Of a stretch of DNA of 64,000 nt, positions 1 through 9,600 are shown piece after piece. Numbering within the stretch: the first letter of the stretch is position 1; the number at the start of each line of letters is the position of its first letter. Source of the DNA: Laspinema palackyanum D2c (GTDB lineage Bacteria > Cyanobacteriota > Cyanobacteriia > Cyanobacteriales > Laspinemataceae). Both the position numbers and the translations under genes were made by a program. The notes beneath the pieces are model-generated. The model was not told where the DNA came from. It saw nothing but the letters and a program-made list of their open reading frames with translations, and ran no database searches. The stretch covers positions 53,841-117,840 of the forward strand of contig NZ_JAMXFD010000007.1 of NCBI RefSeq assembly GCF_025370875.1. Direction: 5' to 3'.

Positions 1-2
1 CC

Positions 3-1571
3 GCCCTGGTTTTAGGAGTAGGAGTAGTGACGGTTCCCGAATCCGGGGCCAACTCCGTCCCCCGGATGGCACAGTCCTCGGGAGTGCAGAGGGCCCAAAT
101 TCCGGCGAATGCTAGAGTCGTCTATGTTAATCCGGTTTTAGGAAGCGATCGCCCCGATGCAGGCAGCAGTGAAGGGTCCGCCTATCAGAGTATTACTTAT
201 GCCCTCTCCCAAGCCACCTCTGGCACTGTGATTCAGTTGGCCCCTGGGAGTTACACCAAGGATACCGAAACTTTTCCTCTGACCCTGCGCCCGGGGGTTA
301 TGCTGCGCGGGGATGAAGATAAGAAAGGGCAGAACGTGCGGATTATTGGGGGTGGTAGCTTTAGCAGTCCCACCTTTGCGGTTCAAAATGTGGCCATTGT
401 CACGGCTACCGATAGCACGATCTCCGGGGTCGCGGTCACCAACCCCAACACCCGGGGAACGGGCATCTGGATCGAATCGGGAGCAGCAACGGTTCGTAAT
501 AGTACCTTTACCAATAATTTGCGCGAGGGTATTTTCGTCACCGGGACTTCCACGCCCCTGATTGAAAATAGCGTGTTTACGGAAAACGATGGAAATGGGA
601 TTTCTATTGCGCGATCGGCAAAAGGGGAAGTTCGGGGAAATGTTTTTCAGGACACGGGTTTTGGCTTGGCGATCGGGGATTCATCCGCCCCGATGATTGT
701 GGATAACCGGATCCTGCAAAATATTGATGGGGTGGTGGTGTCGAATTCGGCGAAACCGATCTTTCGCAATAACGTGATTGAGAATAATGAACGGGATGGG
801 ATTGTGGTGATCGGGGATGCCTTGCCGGATTTAGGGACTGCCGAATCTGAGGGCAAAAATTACATCCGAAGTAACACCCGCTATGACCTTTATAATGCCA
901 CCCGCAACAATACGATTCTGGCGGTGGGGAATGATATTGATGGGAGTCGGATCTCCGGGGCGGTGGAGTTTGTAGCAGCAACGATCGCCGCAGGATTTCG
1001 GGATATTGGGGGTCACTGGGCACAACCTTATATCGAAGCGTTGGCAACTAAAGGGGTGATTGCGGGATTTAATGATGGGACATTTCGTCCGAATGAGCGG
1101 GTGACCCGTGCTCAGTTTGCGGCGATCGTCAATAAAGCGTTTACTGCCCGGTCAAATCAGGCTTGTTCAGCGTTTGCCGATGTTCGGAGTAATTTCTGGG
1201 GCTTTGAGGCGATTCAAACCGCTTGTCGGGGTGGGTTTTTAACGGGATATCCGGGAAATCAGTTCCGTCCGGAACAGCAGATTCCTCGGGTTCAGGTGCT
1301 GGTGGCCCTAGCCAGTGGGTTGGGATTGCGTTCTGAGAATACAGAGGTGTTATCGGTGTTTTCGGATATGAGTGGGATTCCCGACTGGGCGCAGACAGCG
1401 ATCGCCGGGGCGACGGAACAGGGGTTGGTGGTGAATTATCCAATTCGCGATCGCCTCAATCCCAGCCAAGAGGCAACCCGCGCTGAGGTGGCGGCTTTTG
1501 TGTACCAGGCCCTCGTGAATGCGGGTCAAGCCGAAGCGATCGCCTCTCCTTATCTGGTGATGGCTCCTTAA
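3..1571 (+). CDS. Secreted SLH-domain protein with DUF1565/beta-helix region (5' partial)
   Basis: Probable cell-surface protein anchored through S-layer homology (SLH) domains. The frame stays open to the left edge. The codons before the first possible GTG (position 27) encode a hydrophobic run (ALVLGVGVV) that looks like the end of a signal peptide, so the true start lies outside the window. The next part (YVNPVLGSD, then PGSY) matches the DUF1565 entry to a right-handed parallel beta-helix. It is followed by short repeats around N-N and G-I (for example ENDGNGI) typical of beta-helix coils. The C-terminal ~200 residues hold three SLH motifs, beginning FRDIGGHWA, FADVRSNFW and FSDMSGIPDWA, each followed by a TRAQ/PRVQ/TRAE-type motif. 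The SLH part suggests attachment to cell-wall polysaccharide and the helix suggests glycan binding, but no catalytic residues can be assigned. Confidence 0.85.
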   Translation, partial: ALVLGVGVVTVPESGANSVPRMAQSSGVQRAQIPANARVVYVNPVLGSDRPDAGSSEGSAYQSITYALSQATSGTVIQLAPGSYTKDTETFPLTLRPGVMLRGDEDKKGQNVRIIGGGSFSSPTFAVQNVAIVTATDSTISGVAVTNPNTRGTGIWIESGAATVRNSTFTNNLREGIFVTGTSTPLIENSVFTENDGNGISIARSAKGEVRGNVFQDTGFGLAIGDSSAPMIVDNRILQNIDGVVVSNSAKPIFRNNVIENNERDGIVVIGDALPDLGTAESEGKNYIRSNTRYDLYNATRNNTILAVGNDIDGSRISGAVEFVAATIAAGFRDIGGHWAQPYIEALATKGVIAGFNDGTFRPNERVTRAQFAAIVNKAFTARSNQACSAFADVRSNFWGFEAIQTACRGGFLTGYPGNQFRPEQQIPRVQVLVALASGLGLRSENTEVLSVFSDMSGIPDWAQTAIAGATEQGLVVNYPIRDRLNPSQEATRAEVAAFVYQALVNAGQAEAIASPYLVMAP

Positions 1572-1601
1572 GGGAACTCCAAAAAATAAAACCCGCAAAA
1601 A

Positions 1602-1664
1602 GTTCGTAGTAACCCCTTGACGGGGTTTCTTTAAAGATGACTCCATCAAGGAGTCACTACGAAC
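1602..1664. repeat. Inverted repeat, degenerate GTTCGTAGT palindromic element
   Basis: GTTCGTAGT (1602-1610) and its exact reverse complement ACTACGAAC (1656-1664) bracket a spacer containing a second inverted pair (CCTTGACGGGG and TCAAGGAG types). The GTTCGTAGTAAC start is the same one carried by the AACGACTTCAGTCGTT elements near 16.35 and 23.9 kb, so this looks like a diverged relative. Confidence 0.6.
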
Positions 1665-1718
1665 GTTTATATGATTTATTTGTTGGAAATCCCTAATAGG
1701 GTCAGTAGGCTCAAAGGG

Positions 1719-1756
1719 AAAGCGCCGGTTTCTGCGATCGCAGCAACCGGCGCTTT
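1719..1756. terminator. 12-bp perfect hairpin downstream of the SLH gene
   Basis: AAAGCGCCGGTT (1719-1730) pairs perfectly with AACCGGCGCTTT (1745-1756) across a loop containing HIP1 (GCGATCGC). It lies 150 bases past the stop of the SLH gene. There is no long T-run after it on the plus strand, so a terminator role is likely but not certain. Confidence 0.45.
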
Positions 1757-2163
1757 CCTTATCTTTAAGGTTTTATGTTTAGGGTCTTTATATTGGCTGA
1801 CCCCATTTGAACTTTATTGATTTTGATTATGACCGGAATTTTTGCAAACCTGGAATTTCGTAATCTTTTCTTTAGATTTATACTCATGGGGCCAATTTGT
1901 ATTTTTAAAAAACTTTTAATTATAAGCTCCATTGCCCTTAAGGGATAGTCCTGTGGAGATTGTTTTACCTCACCGGCCACTCCTGGACAAATTAGATATT
2001 CTTATCAGGGGATCAGAAATATTGGAGGGAAACCCCCCGGGGGAGCATTAAGAGCGATAAGCCAGAAAAAGACTTGAGCCGCACAAATGGTCCCCAGCCC
2101 GGTAAATGAAAAGGGCGATCGTCCTCCCGACAGGAGCCGAACAATCGAGCGTTCTCGGTGGCT
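1757..2163. other. Non-coding spacer, nothing recognised
   Basis: AT-rich spacer between the SLH gene and the LPA1-like gene. A 71-codon minus-strand ORF here has a low-complexity composition and no recognisable domain or Shine-Dalgarno sequence, so it was not called. Confidence 0.5.
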
Positions 2164-2493
2164 TCAGTCGGACTTTTCTAACCGAAAAAGCCACACCATT
2201 AGGGCTACAACCCCAAGTTGCAGAGCAAAATTAGGCAGTGCCGCACCCACTTCACGACCGGCTAATAGTTGCGCCAAAAACACAAAAGCACCAATGCCAC
2301 CGGAAGCCCCACAGACTACATAAACAAATTTACGCAGTCCCTTATAGGGCGCAGCCGCCTCAGCCCTTAACCGCGCATATTTTTCCGGGGGGAGGGATTG
2401 TTTCCCCCGGGGTTTAGAGTTGCCAGAACGAGGACGGGTGGCATCAGCACTGCGGGAGGACCCAGTAGGGGAATCGGGAGTTTGATCGGCCAT
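2164..2493 (-). CDS. DUF3493 / LPA1-Rep27-like membrane protein
   Basis: Small membrane protein of the family listed in Pfam as DUF3493 or Low PSII accumulation 1/Rep27, whose plant and algal members assist photosystem II assembly or repair. The N-terminal ~40 residues are polar and Ser/Pro/Arg-rich. The conserved core follows (LPPEKYARLRAEAAAPYKGL), leading directly into two membrane segments: FVYVVCGASGGIGAFVFLAQ and an ALQLGVVALMVWLF stretch. The length (109 aa) is normal for cyanobacterial members. Start chosen at ATG 2493. A GTG at 2502, nine bases upstream, overlaps the stop of the preceding micro-ORF as GTGA and could instead be used by translational coupling. The family call is by recognition only. 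Confidence 0.7.
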   Translation of the reverse strand: MADQTPDSPTGSSRSADATRPRSGNSKPRGKQSLPPEKYARLRAEAAAPYKGLRKFVYVVCGASGGIGAFVFLAQLLAGREVGAALPNFALQLGVVALMVWLFRLEKSD

Positions 2494-2498
2494 AAGAC

Positions 2499-2624
2499 TC
2501 ACAAAAACAGAGGGTTGAGGTTCGCCTTTCCATTATCCGAAACAATGGGGATCTCGGCACCCCAGGAGGCAAGAGTGGGTTTTTTAGGCTCCACCTTGAG
2601 GGCATCGGCATCTTTGTCAAACAT
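2499..2624 (-). CDS. 41-residue micro-ORF upstream of the LPA1-like gene
   Basis: The ATG at 2624 is preceded by AGGGG about 8 bases upstream, a good ribosome-binding site. It opens a 41-codon polar peptide (MFDKDADALK..., then ASWGAEIPI). Its TGA overlaps the GTG at 2502 of the next gene, an arrangement typical of translationally coupled genes. I do not recognise the peptide. It could be a genuine small protein co-expressed with the LPA1-like protein, or a regulatory leader ORF. A longer reading to 2789 exists, but the strong ribosome-binding site favours the short form. Confidence 0.5.
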   Translation of the reverse strand: MFDKDADALKVEPKKPTLASWGAEIPIVSDNGKANLNPLFL

Positions 2625-2834
2625 TGGCTGATCCCCTAAAACTCCTTTCCTGGGAGAATTTGTGATTGAGGTTATCGGGGAGGGTAGATGACTCGGTAAG
2701 ATGGAATCGATCCCCCGGCGTTTTTCACAGCGTACCTCTGCGACAAATAGCGGGTTCAACCGCCTGATTTGTCGGAGTGGGATGATCATGAGCGATCGCC
2801 CGGGCGGTGTCTGACCAGCATTTATATTGAGGAC

Positions 2835-4343
2835 ATGGATATCGCAACAGAGAATGCTGCAACAATTGCTATCGTGTTTGTCGCCCTAGGAATCTTGGGG
2901 TGGGGATATTATCGCGCTAGGGATTTCGGAAAACTCGGCATCTTAGCCTGGTTACAGTCTGCGGTACTGATGTTCCCTTGGCTGTTGTTCTTTGGTTTAT
3001 TCTCCGCAGGAATCTACTTGAACTTAGTGGGGATTCTGCTGCTAGTTCTCGCCTCTGCGGGGTTGTACATCTATCTTGGCAAACAACTACGGGCGGCGGG
3101 TCAGGATGAGGTCTTGCGAGAACGGGCCGCCAAACGCTTGCAGTCCGATCAGACTTCGGTGGGGGCCAACTCAGAGAACCCGACGATTCCGGGTGTTGAA
3201 GACCAACTTAAGACGATCGCCCCGGAGTTTGTCAGAATTCCCGAAGAGGACCTCAAAAAGATCCAGGGGATTTTTGGCATCGATACCTTCTTTGCCACAG
3301 AAACCATTTCCTATCAAGAAGGGGCAATTTTTAAAGGGAATCTGCGCGGGGATCCAGAAGAGGCTTACGATCGCCTCGCCCAGACCCTCCAAGAACGCAT
3401 GGGCGATCGCTATCGGCTATTTTTAGTCCCCAATCCTGACGAAAAACCCGTGGCGATCGTCTTACCCAGTACCTCGGACCCCAAACCCACCACCCGAGGA
3501 CAAAAAATCCTAGCGGTGGTCTTATTGGTTGCTACGATTATCACCAGTTTAGAAACCGCTGGATTATTCCTCGGATTCGACTTCTTTACCAATCCCCAAC
3601 GCCTTGGGGAAGTGCTCCCCCTCACCTTGGGAATCTGGGCCGTCTTGCTTTCTCATGAAATCGCCCACCGGATTATTGCCCAGAAAAATAACGTCCGCTT
3701 AAGCTGGCCCTTTTTTATTCCCACTTGGCAAATTGGGTCATTTGGGGCAATTAATCGCTTTGAAACCCTCTTGCCAAACCGAACGGTATTGTTTGATGTG
3801 GCCTTTGCGGGACCGGCTGCCGGTGGATTAGTCTCTCTGGCGATGTTAATTGTGGGTTTATTGCTGTCCCATGAAGGCAGCTTGTTCCAAATTCCCGCAG
3901 AGTTTTTCCAAGGGTCTGTGTTAGTGGGTACTTTAGCAAAAGTTGTCCTGGGTTCGGCATTGAATCAACCCTTGGTTCCCGTCCATCCGATGATGGTGAT
4001 TGGTTGGCTGGGATTAGTGATTACCGCCATTAACCTCCTGCCTGCGGGTCAACTGGATGGGGGCCGGATTGTTCAGTCAGTCTATGGACGGACCATTGCC
4101 GGACGGGCGACAGTCGCCACCGCAATTGTCCTGGCGATCGCCGCCTTCTTCAATCCCTTGGCCTTATATTGGGCGATCGTGATTCTCTTCCTACAGCGGG
4201 GTTTAGAACGCCCCAGTTTGAACGAAATTAAAGAACCCGATGATGCCCGGGCAGCCTTGGCTTTGTTAGCCTTATTTTTGACGATCGCCACCTTACTCCC
4301 TCTGAGTACCTCCTTGGCCGGTCGTTTAGGAATTGGCGGATAA
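2835..4343 (+). CDS. Site-2 protease family (M50) intramembrane metalloprotease, EGY-like
   Basis: Intramembrane zinc metalloprotease of 502 aa. Several N-terminal membrane segments (residues ~5-85) precede a soluble region with the GNLRG motif characteristic of the plant EGY / cyanobacterial branch. The zinc site HEIAH lies at residues 274-278, followed by a GSFGAINRFETLLPNR loop. The third ligand motif NLLPAGQLDGG starts at residue 400, with Asp408. All catalytic residues are present, so it should be active, unlike EGY3-type pseudoproteases. ATG 2835 was chosen because GAGG sits five bases upstream and the hydrophobic N-terminus begins there; an in-frame start at 2769 lacks this. EGY proteins act in thylakoid or chloroplast development; the substrate here is unknown. 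It is monocistronic by spacing. Confidence 0.85.
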   Translation: MDIATENAATIAIVFVALGILGWGYYRARDFGKLGILAWLQSAVLMFPWLLFFGLFSAGIYLNLVGILLLVLASAGLYIYLGKQLRAAGQDEVLRERAAKRLQSDQTSVGANSENPTIPGVEDQLKTIAPEFVRIPEEDLKKIQGIFGIDTFFATETISYQEGAIFKGNLRGDPEEAYDRLAQTLQERMGDRYRLFLVPNPDEKPVAIVLPSTSDPKPTTRGQKILAVVLLVATIITSLETAGLFLGFDFFTNPQRLGEVLPLTLGIWAVLLSHEIAHRIIAQKNNVRLSWPFFIPTWQIGSFGAINRFETLLPNRTVLFDVAFAGPAAGGLVSLAMLIVGLLLSHEGSLFQIPAEFFQGSVLVGTLAKVVLGSALNQPLVPVHPMMVIGWLGLVITAINLLPAGQLDGGRIVQSVYGRTIAGRATVATAIVLAIAAFFNPLALYWAIVILFLQRGLERPSLNEIKEPDDARAALALLALFLTIATLLPLSTSLAGRLGIGG

Positions 4344-4411
4344 TAATAGAAAGAGAAAGCCAGGGCACAGGACCGAAGAACAATACTGAGGTCCTCGATA
4401 CAGCAGAAGTT

Positions 4412-4480
4412 AGAAACCGGGTTTCTTCAAAAAATCTTTACTTCATGAGCAAAAAGTTTGGGCGAGAAACCCGGTTTCTT
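4412..4480. repeat. REPIN-type element (AGAAACCGGGTTTCT pair), dispersed copy
   Basis: AGAAACCGGGTTTCTT (4412-4427) and AGAAACCCGGTTTCTT (4465-4480) are two near-palindromes that are reverse complements of each other in their 15-base core, separated by about 37 bases. The same arrangement occurs at 49609-49676 and, with a different loop, in tandem around the transposase gene at 63.2-63.8 kb. Confidence 0.85.
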
Positions 4481-4554
4481 GTTCTCTTTATTCAAAAAAC
4501 CCGACCGCATCGCCTTCGCGCTTTCCTTTTCCTTTTTTACCCCCCTTTAACATC

Positions 4555-5442
4555 ATGAGTGTTCGACCCCAGATATTACTTGTTTTTGATACAACTTCTC
4601 TGCTAGCCGGTGATACCAAGGTTTGGAAAGATTACAAACGGGTGGGGAGTTGTTTTCTCCCCAAGGTTGTCCTTGACGCCATGCAGAATTTCGCCGATCG
4701 CGCTGCCGAACCGGGACAGGAGAAGGCAGCAAAAGAGTTTATGAGATTTTGGCCCAAAAGTGGTTGGCAGCAAACCACCGCCACCGCTACCCATCGCAAG
4801 TTAACACCCCCTGAAGGGGCCTCCCTGAGTTTCAGTGCCAGGTTAAGTTTAGAAATGGCCCAAGCTGCTTATGGTGTGGCCCTAGAACGGGAAGATGCGC
4901 TCGTTGTCTTTGTTTGCAATGGACAACCCCTGCTCAAACGGATCAACGCCTTACGCCAACATAATCTCTGTGGAATTACCTCCGCCATGTTGCTACAGTG
5001 GTCTCGGGCGAATAAGGAACCGGAGGTGGTGACTCAGCAGATGGAGAGATGGGAACAAAGCGATGACTCCTCGGGAATGAGCACCGCCTCCAAAGCGCGA
5101 TCGCCCTCCAAAGGCAACAAACAAGCCCCAGTCTCCCGCAAACCTGCTGCCAAGCGTCCCGCAGCAGCCAAGCGAGTCCAACCGATCCCCATCCAGGAAG
5201 AAATCATCGATGATTCGGCTTATGCACTCCAAAATCGCCGACGCGGATTTTACGTCAAACCCAAGAAAACGAATATTTTCGCTCAGTTAACTACCGCACT
5301 TGTTGCCCTAGTCATGGCAGTATTCATGATCACAGTCCTGGGCGTGACGTGGAAAATGGTCTTCCCCGAAACCTTTAACCCCTTGTGGCAGAAGCACATC
5401 CAGCCACAGTTAAAAAAATTACCCCCCATCCCAGGAATATAG
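4555..5442 (+). CDS. PIN-domain protein with C-terminal membrane anchor
   Basis: The N-terminal ~160 residues resemble a PIN nuclease fold. The first strand carries the expected acidic residue (LLVFDTTSLLAG, Asp12). A helix follows with VVLDAMQNFAD, and later LEREDALVVFVCNGQPLLKRI, which resembles the second PIN half where D/E and a small residue precede the conserved helix. A long Lys/Pro/Ala-rich linker (residues ~170-220) leads to one membrane helix near residues 242-265 (LTTALVALVMAVFMITVLGV). The protein should therefore sit at a membrane with the PIN domain in the cytoplasm. No antitoxin gene is next to it, so a classical VapC role is unlikely. The PIN assignment is moderate; nuclease activity is inference. 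Confidence 0.65.
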   Translation: MSVRPQILLVFDTTSLLAGDTKVWKDYKRVGSCFLPKVVLDAMQNFADRAAEPGQEKAAKEFMRFWPKSGWQQTTATATHRKLTPPEGASLSFSARLSLEMAQAAYGVALEREDALVVFVCNGQPLLKRINALRQHNLCGITSAMLLQWSRANKEPEVVTQQMERWEQSDDSSGMSTASKARSPSKGNKQAPVSRKPAAKRPAAAKRVQPIPIQEEIIDDSAYALQNRRRGFYVKPKKTNIFAQLTTALVALVMAVFMITVLGVTWKMVFPETFNPLWQKHIQPQLKKLPPIPGI

Positions 5443-5525
5443 CGAGTCTAAATCAGTTTCTACAAAAATAGGGAGCAAGATGCTCGCACTCCAAGGTGTT
5501 CGGAAAATTTCTCAAAGTTCAACGT

Positions 5526-5575
5526 CCCGACTTCAGTCGTTCTTATCCCTGTTCAGAGTAACAACTTCAGTCGTT
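5526..5575. repeat. Two degenerate copies of the AACGACTTCAGTCGTT palindrome
   Basis: CCCGACTTCAGTCGTT (5526-5541) and AACAACTTCAGTCGTT (5560-5575) each differ by one to three bases from the perfect palindrome seen at 16353, 16389, 23908, 23972 and 24035. Confidence 0.7.
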
Positions 5576-5580
5576 CTCCC

Positions 5581-6195
5581 CTATCCTTTTACTGCAACCC
5601 CTTTGTACAAATACCCGACCGTCTTAGGAATCTTAGGCGCATAAAAGCGATCGAGTTGCAGAATCTGAAACTGATTTTCTACTAAACTTTGAATTGGACG
5701 ATTCAGATGGCATCCATCCCCCACAATTTTTTGCAGAGGAGTGAGGAAATTTTGCCAACCTTGAATCTTTGGTTCCTCACTCAATCCATGCTCCAAAAAA
5801 AAGAATTTTCCGGTAGATTTGAGAACCCGGTGAATTTCTGCTAAAGCCCGTTCCACTTGGGCGATACTGCACAAGGTCCAAGTGCTAACCACACTATCAA
5901 AACTCTCATCGGGAAAGGGTAAATTCTCGCCACTAATGACCCGAACTTCTACATCGATATTCGAGGACTCAATCCGGTTTTGAGCCAACTTATTCATGCC
6001 CGGATTCGGGTCTGCGGTAGTTATTTTTTGGACTGTTTCTGGATAATGAGGCAAATTTAACCCAGTCCCAAATCCAATTTCTAAAACATTGCCAGAAACC
6101 TCAGATAAAACCTCTTCTCTATACTGAGAAATACGCGAATCGGACATGGTAATATCCAGCAGTTTGGGGAGAATAATTTGCGAATAAAATTTCAT
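5581..6195 (-). CDS. Class I SAM-dependent methyltransferase
   Basis: A 204-residue Methyltransf_11-type enzyme. Motif I is NVLEIGFGTGLNLPHY (residues ~36-51). The acidic residue that contacts the adenosine ribose is in ITTADPNP, motif II is SFDSVVSTWTLCS, and motif III is EIHRVLKSTGKFFFLEHGL. This pattern resembles phospholipid- or quinone-type small methyltransferases, but the substrate cannot be read from sequence. The start is ATG 6195 (MKFYSQIILPKLLD). The length is complete for the family. It is flanked by repeats on both sides and shares no operon with neighbours. Confidence 0.8.
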   Translation of the reverse strand: MKFYSQIILPKLLDITMSDSRISQYREEVLSEVSGNVLEIGFGTGLNLPHYPETVQKITTADPNPGMNKLAQNRIESSNIDVEVRVISGENLPFPDESFDSVVSTWTLCSIAQVERALAEIHRVLKSTGKFFFLEHGLSEEPKIQGWQNFLTPLQKIVGDGCHLNRPIQSLVENQFQILQLDRFYAPKIPKTVGYLYKGVAVKG

Positions 6196-6351
6196 AAGGA
6201 ATCTGAAAAAATTGCAGAGTCTTATTTCATTATAACAGAAAAAACCTGACCATAAAGCTCAGGAGTGATAGCATCTTGTTCCCTACATCTTATAGATAAT
6301 ACGGAATTCGGCTGTGATAGGTCTTTAAAAACGAGTAGGGTGGGCATTGCC

Positions 6352-6510
6352 TCCTGAGCTCTGAGCGCTGAGTTTGTCGAAGCCTGTCCTGAGCTTGTCG
6401 AAGGGCGTCGAAGAGTCGAAGGGCCTACTTTTAACTGATATAGCAATCCTAAATGATTTGTAACATTTCTTGCTCCCCTCTCCCCCTGAGCTAAGTCGAA
6501 GGGCTGGGCC
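6352..6510. repeat. Intergenic GTCGAAGGG / CTGAGCTTGTCGAAG repeat cluster
   Basis: This stretch carries tandem variants of CTGAG..TTGTCGAAG (6361-6425) and a further CTGAGCTAAGTCGAAGGGC copy (6486-6504). It is a short intergenic repeat known from many bacterial genomes, whose chance translations read like FDLAQGE or FDKL. An ORF across it (6222-6542, minus) is a by-product and was not called. Confidence 0.6.
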
Positions 6511-6640
6511 GCCAACGGTTGGGGGCCGCCATCGTCTTCCACAACTGAGATAGGACTGCTATAGATAGCAAGATGCTTCCCCTCCTGATTTTTTCCACAA
6601 GTCTAATCATCAGTCCAGGTTCAGCCAAAAGGGAGAGTAG

Positions 6641-9600
6641 TTACTCCCCTTTGACTAAAGATAATGCTTTGATTAACTCTTCGAGACGAATCGGTTTAGT
6701 GATGTAATCGTCCATTCCAGCGGCGAGACAAATTTCCCGATCGCCTTGCATGGCATTGGCAGTCATCGCAATAATTCTCGGTCTATTTAAGTGTAAACGT
6801 TCTGCATATTTTTTACAAATTAGACGAGTTGCTTCTAACCCATCCATCTCGGGCATTTGCACATCCATGAGGATGACATCGTAGGATAGCCGATGCAAGG
6901 CTTGTAAAACTTCGAGTCCATTGGTGGCGAGATCCGCACGATATCCCATGCGGTCCAAGATCCGGAGGGCAACTTTCTGGTTGACGATATTATCCTCGGC
7001 TAATAAAATTCTTAAGGGCAGCCGGTTAGCCATGTCCGCATCAATCAGCGACTTCTGGGGACGGGGGATAGACTCATATTTTACAGGACTGGTGGAGGGG
7101 TTTTCATCAAAAACTTGAATTAAGGTATTATAGAGTTGAGATTGTTTAATGGGTTTATTAATAAACGCTGCAAATTTAACGGTAATTCCATCCACTTCTA
7201 GGGATTCGGGTTTACCCATTGAGGTGAACATGACCAAGGGGAGGGATTGCCATTGAGGTTGGCTTTGAATCCGTGCTGCGAGGGTTAGTCCATCCATTTC
7301 AGGCATTTGCATATCCAAAATGGCCAGGTCAAAAGGGTTGCTGACTTCTAAAAGGGCTAAGGCTTCGGAACCAGATGCAGCATGGTGGGGAAACATTCCC
7401 CAATTTTGAGTTTGTTTGAGCAAAATTTGTCGATTTGTGGCGTTATCATCGACGATTAGAACTTTTTTACCTTGGAGGAGAGGCCCATCAATATGCGGAT
7501 ATTCAGGGGAATCGATCGCCCTGGGGTTGGAGTGAGCAATTAAGGTAAAGTAAAAAGTAGAACCCACCCCTTCCTCACTTTCAATCCACATTCGACCCCC
7601 CATTAATTCGCTTAAGCGCTTGCAAATTGCTAGTCCCAGTCCAGTCCCGCCAAATTGACGAGTGGTAGAGGCATCGACTTGAGAAAAGGGCAGAAAGAGG
7701 CGATCGCGACGATGGGAAGGAATCCCAATTCCCGTATCTCGAATGGAAAACTGAAACTCGTAAGCAACCGGGGTGGACTCATCCAGCGATCGCGGCTGTA
7801 AACCCTCGGGAATTTCCCCATGAGCGGTATCTAAAAAGGTGGCAAGTTTGGCTTGAGAAGTCGGAGAGGTTAACCGGGTGGCACTCACGGATACAACTAT
7901 TTCGCCGGTTTGGGTAAATTTGACGGAGTTTCCAATTAAATTAACTAAAATTTGCCGTAACCGGGTGACATCGGAAATAATTTGTTTGGGGGTGGGGACT
8001 TCGATTTGGTATAATAATTCCAGCCCTTTTTCTGCGGCTTTTGGAGCGAACAAATCTAAGGCTTCTTCGATGCAAGTTTGCAGATTAAAGGGATGATTTT
8101 CCAGTTCAAGTTTGCCGGACTCAATTTTAGAAAAGTCCAGGATATCATTAATAATCGTCAGTAAAGCATCGCCACTGGTGCGAATAGTCTCGATATAATC
8201 CCGCTGTTCCTCGGTTAAATTCATATCGAGTAATAACCCCGTCATGCCAATCACGGCATTCATGGGAGTCCGGATTTCGTGACTCATGGTGGCGAGGAAT
8301 TCGCTTTTGGCACGGTTGGCGACTTCAGCGGATTCTCGGGCTTGTTTTAAGGCTTCATTTTGCTCCGCCAGTTGCGATCGCGCTGCTCGTTCCCGAACCA
8401 GTAATTCCGATTGAGCTAAGGCAATGCCGAGTTGAACCGCAACCGCTTCGAGGAGTTCAATTTCCTGGGGTTCCCAATGGCGGAAGCGATCGCATTGATG
8501 AAAGCCAATGGTCCCATTCGGTTCCCCTTGATAGGAGGTGCGAACTGCTAACATCGACTGGATTTGAGCTTGATGGCACAGGGGGAGTGCCTCCCTCAGT
8601 AAGGGGTCGGTATTCACATCATCCGATGCCACGGCGTGATCGCCCGCAAACACCTTTTGAATGTAGGGATTCCCTTGCACCGGAATTTGAAAGCCCATCA
8701 TGGAGGGATACCCAGGCTCTACATATTCTGCCACGGTATCTACTGTACTCGCTTCAGGGCTATAAGAAAGAATCACACAACGGTTGAGGTGAAAACCGCG
8801 CCCCATTAAATCCGTCGCCGTTTGTAAAATTTGTTGAGAATCTAAACTTTGGCGAATTTCTCGGGTAATTTGCCCCAGTAACAACGTGCGCTGGTATTCA
8901 GCCCGGAATGCATTTTCAGCCATATCTCGTTCGATTTCCCCGCCGATCCATTGTGCCATCAAGGTCACCAGTTGGCGATCGCTGTCTTTAAATGCGGTAT
9001 CCCGGGGGGTGTGGCTGGCAAAGCTTAGAGTCCCGTACACCTCTGAGGCAACGACGATCGGCGTGCCAATATAGGCGTGGAGTTTACGGACTTGATAGGC
9101 GGGATGGGTTTGCCAAACCTGAGATTGTCCAGCGGATTCGATACAAAGTGTAGCTTGTTCGGCGAGGGTAGCAGCGTCATAAGTTTGACTTAAATTGAAA
9201 GCATCCCCGGGAAAGAGTTTAAACCGACTGGTAGGAGGATAGCAAGTGGCGAGGATCTCCATGCGATCGCCCTCCAGCCGACCTAACATCCCAATTTCTA
9301 ACTTAAATCGCTCCGAACCCATTACTAACATCCGCTCAAGACGCTCTTGCAGGCTTAAATCCACCGCTGCTTGCACCTCAATGAGCGATCGCAATGCCAT
9401 CTCGGTTTCGCTCTGTTGCGCTTCGATCCGCTTGCGATCGCGGATGTCGCTGCCAATCCCCAAAAATCCGGTAATTTCCCCGGTGCGATCGCGCAGGACC
9501 GAGATAGACAACAACACCGGGAACCGACTGCCATCTTTGCGGATATACGACCATTCGTATTCGTCCGGTTTCCCCTCCTGGGCTTTAGCCGTAAACACCT

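Noticed and set aside
6222..6542. 106-codon minus-strand ORF with FDLAQGE-type repeats
   Set aside because: It is a translation of the intergenic GTCGAAGGG repeat cluster; no ribosome-binding site or family.
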